Assembly: GCA_000310025.1 (NCBI GenBank) | Contig: FN649740.1 | Location: forward strand, 454,952-518,951 | Length of the DNA stretch: 64,000 bases | Origin: Ectocarpus siliculosus | Taxonomy: Eukaryota > Sar > Phaeophyceae > Ectocarpales > Ectocarpaceae | Direction: 5' to 3' | Shown here: positions 49,349-64,000 of the stretch, piece by piece | How the letters are laid out: every line of letters starts with the position of its first letter | Numbering within the stretch: position 1 is the stretch's first letter | Notes under the pieces: generated by a model | Told to the model about the DNA's origin: nothing | Database searches by the model: none | What the model saw: only the letters and a program-made list of their open reading frames with translations | Program-made: the position numbers and the translations under genes

Positions 49349-49924
49349 ATGTCGGAGACTACCCTTCAAAAAGTAGAGGCGGAGGTGCAGAAGCTTACGG
49401 CGGAGTTGGAGAGCCTGGAGCGAGCTCAGGTGTGCTGTTCTCTCTTTTTCTGGTAGCTTCGCGTGTGGCAAGAGAAAACAAGTGTTCCGGCCCTTGGCAA
49501 CGATGTGTCATTCCTGAACTCTGAGGTCGATCGTTTTGCGAAGAGACCAACACGTGCAAGGCGCTCAAGAGAGGGAGCAGGAGCAAAGGGGGTGACGGCG
49601 GTGGCACCGTATGGGTGAATTGGGGTGCTGGCTGCGCCGTGTTTCATTTGTTTTATTGGCGGTGTCCAGTTAGCCATACGCTTGTGGTACAAGCGAGCCA
49701 TACGCGTACATGTAGGTCACGGTGTGATTTTTCCGGTATTCGTCGTGCTAGGGGGGTACTGCTCTGCTGTATATGACCAACACCCTATGGACCCACTAGA
49801 TGTGATGTTTGTCACACTGCTGTAGACAAATATTCCCTGGATTGGATCGTACTGCGTGGTGTCGCCGCCCAACTAACCTAACCACCTCCCCGCCCATTCA
49901 CAACCTCGTTGATGTTATTGTGAC

Positions 49925-49968
<44 letters not shown>

Positions 49969-50109
49969 TCACAGATGTATTCAGTGGCCTTCGACAACCT
50001 GTTGGGGTACGTGAGCGAAACCCCCGAACCGTTCTCGTCCGCACCACCGGAGCCTAACTCCTGGCATGCGAATGTCGGAAGCGCCGGTGGCTGTTGCTCG
50101 GTATCGTGA
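49349..50109 (+). CDS. Candidate heterotrimeric G-protein gamma subunit, 71 aa
   Basis: Two exons, 49349-49429 and 49975-50109 (TGA), join at phase 0 with a GT donor and an AG acceptor preceded by a CTG run. Exon 1 is a 27-residue coiled coil (KVEAEVQKLTAELESLERAQ). Exon 2 continues AFDNLLGYV, then a Pro-rich linker with NSW, and ends GGCCSVS. The last four residues form a CaaX prenylation box with a second Cys before it, as in fungal gamma subunits that end CCxxM. Total length, N-terminal coiled coil, helix, Pro-rich linker and prenylated tail all match G-gamma (about 70 aa). Sequence identity is low in this family, so another small prenylated coiled-coil protein is possible. Confidence 0.6.
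49927..49963. repeat. (CTG)n repeat next to a splice acceptor
   Basis: About 12 CTG units that end 11 bp before the AG acceptor of exon 2 of the G-gamma-like gene, taking the place of the usual polypyrimidine tract. Confidence 0.9.
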
Positions 50110-52904
50110 TTGGAGGCCACCTCACAAACCACGTTGGCGAGGGGGTCATGAGTACGGGCGTATCGGGGCTACGCGGGAGATGCGAGAATTGCCGGAAGCT
50201 CCGTTGCAACTTCCGGCCGCTCCACGTCCGTTTGGCCACATTTCTGTGTCAAGGACGGCGTATGTGCGTTTTTTTTGCCGTGCTAGAGTTGGGCAGCTAG
50301 GCAGGAGGAGGTTTGGCGTGGGATTTCACCGATCGAAGGAGCCGGCAGAAAACAAAGTTGATGGTGAGAAGAAAACCGTCAAGTCAAGTCACACAAGGCG
50401 AGCGCGTATCTGTGTTGGCTCACGTAGCCAGGCTGGGTATACCGGCGGCGTTTGAAGGATGATCGGGGTGGTGGTGGTATGTCCTGCTAGCCAACGATGA
50501 GTTTGTGCATTAACGCCCGTTGTAGGAAGGTCCTGTATTGGGTGTTTCTTGTTTTTAGCTTCGCGCACAGAAAGTCACGGCTCTCGTCTCTGGGCCCGAG
50601 GTTAGGATCCAAAAGAGGCCTCGTTGCCTTGTTGTATGTTTTACTTTAAACCGAAGAGTAATGAGTTTCGGTGGCGCTTTTTCTCCACGCACGCCCCTTT
50701 TTTTTTTTTGTTGTTATTCTCCCACTGAGAGGGAGGGGGCGAGTGAAGGGGGAGACGCGGTTGGGTTCGGGCGGGCGCAGAGGCAGGGGCACAGCACAGA
50801 CTGGAAGGGTTCAGAGGTCGATGATCGATGTCGAGGGTTGACCTGGTGCTTGCTTGAGACGGAGTAGAGAGAGAAGAAACACTGAGGAGCGCAGCTTCGC
50901 GATTTTCGTTTCGTAAGCTGTCGAAGTGGCAGGGAAACGTATTGCGTTAGCCCGGCGTGTGTGTGTTATCATTCTCCATCCGACGGTGAAAGAAGGACAA
51001 CCGCCAGAAGCGGCGTACATAAAACGCATTTTGTGTTCGTTATGTTTGGTTTTCGTTTTTTTTCAAGGGTCTTCTCGCCGTAGGAAGTTATTTAGGTACA
51101 TTTCTTTTTTCGCTCCTCTGCGGTTGCAGCTTCTTTTTGGGAAATACGTTGAAAGCAACAGCTGGACGAATGCCTCTCGTACGCGTGTCATACGGAAACT
51201 ACAGCGCAAACTACAAGCGTAGTTTGAGGCAATGCATCTCTGATATCACGCGATGGCGGTGACTCGTCTGTTTCCACCGAAGGCGGTCGTCTGTGGATCG
51301 ACCAGACTTACCAGACTGCTGTTGAGTTGGTCCGACGCTTTGTGCCAGCGACGAGGAAACCGAGTGAGGATGAATGGGAACAAGAGTATACTGCTTCTTC
51401 TGCTGTCGGTTGGGACTCACGTACCTCAAGGCGGTATTGTACGAGAGCTACAGAGGCACCGACAGGAATGAGAAGGAAGTTTCGCACAATGAGCACAAGG
51501 CCGTGCTCACGGTGTCCTCCCACCACAACGAAGCTCCCTCGCGGGTATTGTATGTGTTCCTTTTTGCTTCATCGCTGAGCTTCACGACGTATGTATAGAT
51601 AGTCTGTATCCCGCCGTTGGCACTATGTGCAGTACGGGCACCATGCGTTCGCCACACGTTGCTAAAGGATTCTTGACTAAAAAAGTCATCATGGGAATGA
51701 CCATACATATCGACTGCTGCTGTGAGTGTGCGAGCGTAACTGTAATCCGTCACCAGAGGACCAAGAGGAAAACATGAAAACATAAACATAAACACCAACC
51801 ATCTCGCGTCTGTGTTGCACAGGGGGTGAGGCTCGGGCGTGCAGGGTATCGGACACATTACCCGGCATTTATTGTATGAAGGAGCAGCAGAGAAGGGCAC
51901 CCTCACGAAAACATCCGCCTGTCTCACGCTACGGAGCTAATTTAGATTGTAGCCTCCTATGGTTTTTCGCATGAAGGAAATCGTCAGAAGGTCGCATAGG
52001 TGGGTGGTACTGGCATGTGTCCTGGTCCTGCTCGCGCTGCCCGCCCCAACCATAATTGTGCCGACGGGGGAATAGCAGCCTCCGCTCCGCTGATCGGAAT
52101 CTTTTTAACCAATCGCAGCCCACAGATAATAGGGGGTGCGACGCGGCAAAGGGGGGGGGGGGGGGGGGGGGGNNNNNNNNNNNNNNNNNNNNNNNNNNNN
52201 NNNNNNNNNNNNNNNNNNNNNNNNNNNNGTGGGGGGGGGGGGGGGTTGCCTCTCTCTCGTTCAGGCTCACTTCCGATCATCCAAAATTCAGCAAGGAGGA
52301 CCAAGCGTTCAGCGGAGTTAGTTCTCCCCCCCTTCAGGAGTTGGTTAGTTGACCACTCCACTAAACCTGGCTTGACCCTGCCTGGGCGCCATCGATAAAA
52401 AACAAAAAAACAAGAAAAAACAAAAAAAAAAGACCACCACTCTCCGCCTCTCGCTCCCCTGCTCTTCGGGTTTCGCCAGGTGAGCGTTAGGAGCTGTGGC
52501 ATGGCCGGAGAGCTGACAGCTGTCACTGAATCGGGCTCTAGCTAGTGCTTGGTGAAGTTGTAGGGGCTGGGTGGTTGTGGCGTTCGGTGCTGCGCGGGTG
52601 CGAGTTGAGTGTGTGCGTTTGGAAAAGCCCAGCCGTTAGCGTGTTAGAACCACCCAGTTTTCTCGCCCTGGCCCGACGCAGGACGCACGACTTCGTCTTG
52701 TCCAGCTGGTTGACCGCTACTTGTGTCCTGTTGCCTGCTCTCTGCTGCCGCTGTCCGACGTGTTATTCCTGTGTACCCCTCTTTTCAGCCCAGAGCCCCC
52801 CCCCGCAAGTCTCCCGACTCTCCCTCAGCTGCCTCCCTCAGCGGCTCACCGTCAATCCACACACACACAAAAGCCTTCCGTCTGCTACAAGAGAGACGAC
52901 GGAC
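50110..52904. other. Intergenic region with an assembly gap, upstream of PABP
   Basis: No supported gene. It contains poly-T near 50699-50710, a run of undetermined bases at 52173-52228 with poly-G on both sides, and the CT/CA-rich presumed 5' UTR of the PABP gene (about 52790-52904). Confidence 0.6.
52173..52228. other. Assembly gap (run of N)
   Basis: 56 undetermined bases bordered by poly-G of about 20 bases on the left and 15 on the right. Open frames read across this gap are not real. Confidence 0.98.
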
Positions 52905-60098
<7,194 letters not shown>

Positions 60099-63000
60099 GC
60101 GAACACCAACGAACCGCGCAGTTGGAAGCGTTGCCACCAAGAACACCCGGCGGCGTAGTAGATCGTCTTGCGCCTCGGTCGCTGTTTCGATTGATTCGAG
60201 GGATCCTGGTTCGTTGGAGCGGACTCGTGCTGGTTGAGCTGTCCCCACCAACGCTCGCTTTCGACTACCTCACGTTTTGCCTGTAGGGGTAGTTAAGGTG
60301 TGCTCGTGGCTGTTTTGGTTCAATACCGTCCGAGTGTTTTTGAGTTGTACCAGTGCGAGGGGGGGAGGTCTGCGACAGGGTCAAATATGGAGGAGTCGGA
60401 ACCTTCCCCAGCAAGAGGGTACTGCTGTAGTAGCGCGGGTTGCGGATGGGCTTTAGTGCGCAAGCATGTTCCGTTGGCCACCCCGCTTGTTTTTCGGTCT
60501 ATACGGTACGCGTCTTCTGGTGGTTTTCTTGGTTACTTGTAGGCGTTTTTGCTGTCGTGTTGGCGTAAATTTTGTCGCTCCTTTTGGGGCGTCAAGTTGG
60601 TTGCCATCGTCACAGCACTGACTGCTGCTGTTGCTGCTTTCCCCTACGCTTGGTGCTTTTGCTTCGTTTTGTCTTGTTGGTTGTACCGCTGTCGGCCTTG
60701 TCGTGGGTCGTCTCTTGCTAACGCGGCCGGCCGCGCGTCTTGCTTCCCCCAAACCACGTTGCTGTTGTAGTTCAAAGCTCTTCGCGGGGGTGGAAAAAAA
60801 AAAACTCTTCTCTTCATTGGGTGGTTTGTTGTCGTGCTCGGGCCGCGGCATGGTGTATCACCCCTGTTTTCGAGAGCGAAAGGCTCGAGGCATCTTTCTG
60901 GCGCCACACCGGAAGCACTTCGTTCGCGTTCCTGGATGTCGTGCGTTCGTGATACTGTCGCCGATGCAATGCACACCAAGCAAGGCCGTTGCGCGTTCGC
61001 GCAGCACCTTTGTTTCCTTCCTGCGTCCATGCCATGAGCGTTTCCCTTTCCTTCGTTCGATGGAGTCTCTCATCTTATCATCCTGTGTTCACCCTGTTGT
61101 TCATGTATCCCTACCGTCGAAGCGGCAGTCGTGGGCCCGAGGAGGACTTCGAGTTTCCATGCCAACCGTCCTTCCTGACCGTTGTATGCGTGAAATCACG
61201 CTTTCCTTTGAACGAGTAGTCTTCTAGTCTTCATTGTTTGATTTCCCGCGCTACTACTACTGTTACAAGAACAGACTTAATTTTCGGAGGCATATTCATG
61301 TTCACAGATGGATGGCGGAAAGACAACAGCAGTCATTATTAGGACCTGTGTTACCCTGGCTGGTGAATCCAGCATTCATTGTATACATACCGAAAGGAAG
61401 GTGCAGCATCACAACACCACCGACGTCGACAGGAACGGGATGACCAAAAAGACGGAAGACAGAGAAGGTGTATGGATGTCAGATGTCCGAGTGCAGCCTT
61501 ACGACTGATTTGCTAACCCTGATTACACTCCTCCGTACCCTCATGGAGACATTCGCTCCGGATTTAGATACGTACGTGGTTGTGTGTGCCCTGTTTTTGT
61601 TGTTGAGTTGTTGTTTCTCTCACATTAATTAGCTCTATAATCCACAAAAATGTGGAGCCCGTGGTCGCAAAACCCGGCACATACGAGGCCCCGTTGAAAC
61701 AAGACAAGAATAGAGTACAAACCACTCGGACAAAGAAAACAAAATGATAAAAAGAAAAGAACAGCTACCGCACCGACCGGTCGAGAAAAGGAGCCCTAGG
61801 AAACCGATCAAAATAAAACAAGACAAAAATAAAGGCAGAAATAAAAAGGGAAAAAGGAGCGCTTTTCCCACACCCGCCTAAAAAATCAAAGGGTATCGTA
61901 CCAGCATCAGGCACTACGCACCAGGGCATGGGAGTACGGCATGTTGTGTACGTTGGGGACTCCTCGCTCACTATTACTTACTGCTGCTGTCCCGTTGTTC
62001 TTCTTGCACGAGGTATGCATACAGGCGGTAGATGAAATATGACAGAAGGGCCTCTTGGTCCACAGATAAGTCACGTCGAGTTGGCTTAGCGTTATTCACA
62101 ACAGTTTATTTTGATGCTCATGTGGTTGCGCAACACCCCGCTGCCCTCTTTTGCTTCCCCCGTTATTTCTCCCGCCCGAACACCACCCCGATGACCGTTA
62201 GCTGGTTAGCTGCCTATTATTGTGCCGAACCTTTTTTTTCTGTAATTCACGCGCGACACCTCACCCCGGTTGAAAAACGCCACAACGTTTTGAACCCCCC
62301 GGCCATCGAGAGATAATCCTGCCACCAGGATCACTTGGGCGTCAGGGGAACGCTGTCGCTGTAGTGGGACTACGCGGGGTGACGATGACGAAGTAGGCAG
62401 AGATTTTTCTTTTGGGTGTGCAGGGTATCGCTTGATCGGCGACTTGCCGTCGAAATCAGCGCTGAGCGTGGTTTTGGTTTGCGTGGCGCCAAAAGTCAAA
62501 CTGCAAACGGCGGTTAGCCTCTTGGTCACTTTTTCTAGGTGGCGGCGGGTAGAGAGGGCCCGAGGCCATGTCGTGGCTGGAGGGATCGCCGAAGCACCAG
62601 GGATCCAAGGCCAAGCCAGCACCGGGATCGAGTGCAAGAGGTTTGTGGTCGTCCTCTACGACCAGGTGCGAGACGACAACGAGCACCACCGCTCTGTTGC
62701 TGTGGAAGGATTAGCAACGTGTTCAATTCCTCTGCTGCTGCTTCTGCAACCCGTAGTTACAGAGAGGCCCTTATAGCTGAGCCTCCTTGCTCTCTCCGTT
62801 TTCTCTGTCTGATGGAGCCTTGCACGGAGCATTGCATGCGAACGGACTTATCTAGCGGCTGCTGCTTCGGCCGTTGCGTTTGTGGCCTTGCGACGCCGGT
62901 TGTATCTGACGAGGAAGGTGCATATACATTTTACATGCACACAGCCAGCACTACTTGTAAGCTCACTTGTCTCTCAACCCCTACTTTGAATTCCCCGAGA

Positions 63001-64000
63001 CGCGTTGATGGCCAAGAGGATGACACGGCTCTCCTACCATTGCCCCCGATCTAAACGACGTACAACGATCGACATCTAGTCTATGGTGATATGCACACAG
63101 CTGTACTACCTTTTTTTGCAGGCCCATGCGTCGCACGATGACGCGTGCCGGATGGCCGGTTAAAGTATATGCTTCGGGATTCGAAAAGTGCGTACCGTCT
63201 CTCACGACCTGTACCCTTGAGTCCAGCGGTGCCACACCTACTCTCACGTTTTTGCGAACACCCGCTTTGCAAGTTCTAGTACATATGGTTGCGGCCAAGC
63301 CTGCGTGGGTGCTGCTGCGCGCTAGCCGCGTACGCGTGCCACACAGCAGCGTGCCACATTCTGTGATTGGTCCTGTGATCCTGTGATACGAGGTGCTCAG
63401 AGAGCCAGTATCGCTGCGCAGCACTAAGGATGACTGGAATTGACACATTTTTCAACACAATTTTTCTTCGCGGGTCGTTCAAAAAAAATTACGAGTTTTT
63501 CAGTCCTTCGTTTATCTGAAAACAGATTTCCCACGGGTGCGCTTATACCTCAAAGGTACTTTTCATCATGAGAAGCACCACCGTGTCACGCCTGAGCCAT
63601 GCCGGCCAATGAAAGCACCTCAAATACATATATCTGATGGTGACCCTACCTGTCTGTTTGGTTCCCAATACGAGAAAATACACCTGTTTTGTGCAGGTAC
63701 TGCTGTATGTGTACGTTGGCGCGTAAACCCATTGGGACTGGTAGGGAAGTCGACCGGTAGATGTCGACGTGCTGCTGTGTATCCTTTCGGCGTGCTCTCT
63801 TCCTGCTTCCCTCTCGGGCGGCATGCATGAAACAAGAACATTTATCATTTCCAAAACCAAAACACGGCCGGTCTGATGAGAACGACTTAGAGGCATGTGT
63901 GTTTTCGGTCTCATGTCACACCACAAATTGTCAATACACATGCCCTCCTCCAACGTTTTGCCTTCATCCATGGCATCGGCAAAGAGCACAACTGACAAGA
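60099..64000. other. Right-hand region, no convincing gene
   Basis: Begins with the PABP 3' UTR. At 62541-62665 (+) there is a possible orphan exon (acceptor TTTTTCTAG, donor CAG-GTGCGA) with a frame reading HVVAGGIAEAPGIQGQ and ECKRFVVVLYDQ. I could not link it to other exons. Three ACAGCAGT/ACTGCTGT octamers occur, near 60421, 61325 and 63703. Confidence 0.45.

Noticed and set aside
51929-52526. Open frames across the N gap
   Set aside because: They depend on undetermined bases and poly-G and have no coding character.

Overview
The window is eukaryotic nuclear DNA, most likely from a brown alga or close stramenopile. Genes are broken into many short exons (about 40 to 1,400 nt) by GT-AG introns that are often 0.3-1 kb long. 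The background is near-balanced in GC and rich in CAG/CTG, GA/CT and poly-G tracts. One gene encodes GatA behind a signal peptide that ends at an Ala/Phe step, as in heterokont bipartite plastid presequences. The intron-rich layout and short head-to-head gene spacings fit what is known of Ectocarpus-type genomes. The species call is inference. All gene models were built by eye from conserved protein motifs, GT/AG (or GC/AG) sites and exon phase; no search or RNA evidence was available.

Layout. 561-6609 (-): N-terminal half of a class-I-like myosin motor, running off the left edge. 6610-9384: intergenic, with a GA microsatellite and a 106-bp hairpin. 9385-14321 (-): RNase III domain protein (14321-11658) that by exon phase may continue into a long Pro/Gly-rich C-terminal extension (11193-9385). 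14658-21922 (+): complete 13-exon serine carboxypeptidase of family S28. 23778-25610 (-): three-exon protein with a hydrophobic N terminus. 27180-27960 (-): two-exon 104-aa protein of unknown function. 30169-36044 (-): six-exon WD-repeat-like protein of about 1,070 aa. 36245-45745 (+): complete 13-exon plastid-type GatA, whose intron 11 carries a 1.36-kb Tc1/mariner-like element. 49349-50109 (+): two-exon 71-aa protein resembling a heterotrimeric G-protein gamma subunit. 52905-60098 (+): complete 10-exon poly(A)-binding protein with four RRMs and an MLLE domain. 60099-64000: no convincing gene.

The genes do not form a pathway: they are cytoskeleton, RNA processing, proteolysis, organelle tRNA charging, signalling and translation genes. 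Two pairs are divergent (RNase III/S28, 336 bp apart; WD/GatA, about 200 bp between start codons) and may share promoters.

The most unusual non-genic signal is the octamer ACAGCAGT (or ACTGCTGT). I count it 38 times, against about 2 expected by chance. None lies in a reconstructed exon, and 14 fall between 46.4 and 51.4 kb. Other notable items are the intronic transposon with its palindrome array, the 8.3-kb hairpin, several tandem duplications, and two consecutive GC-AG introns in the S28 gene.
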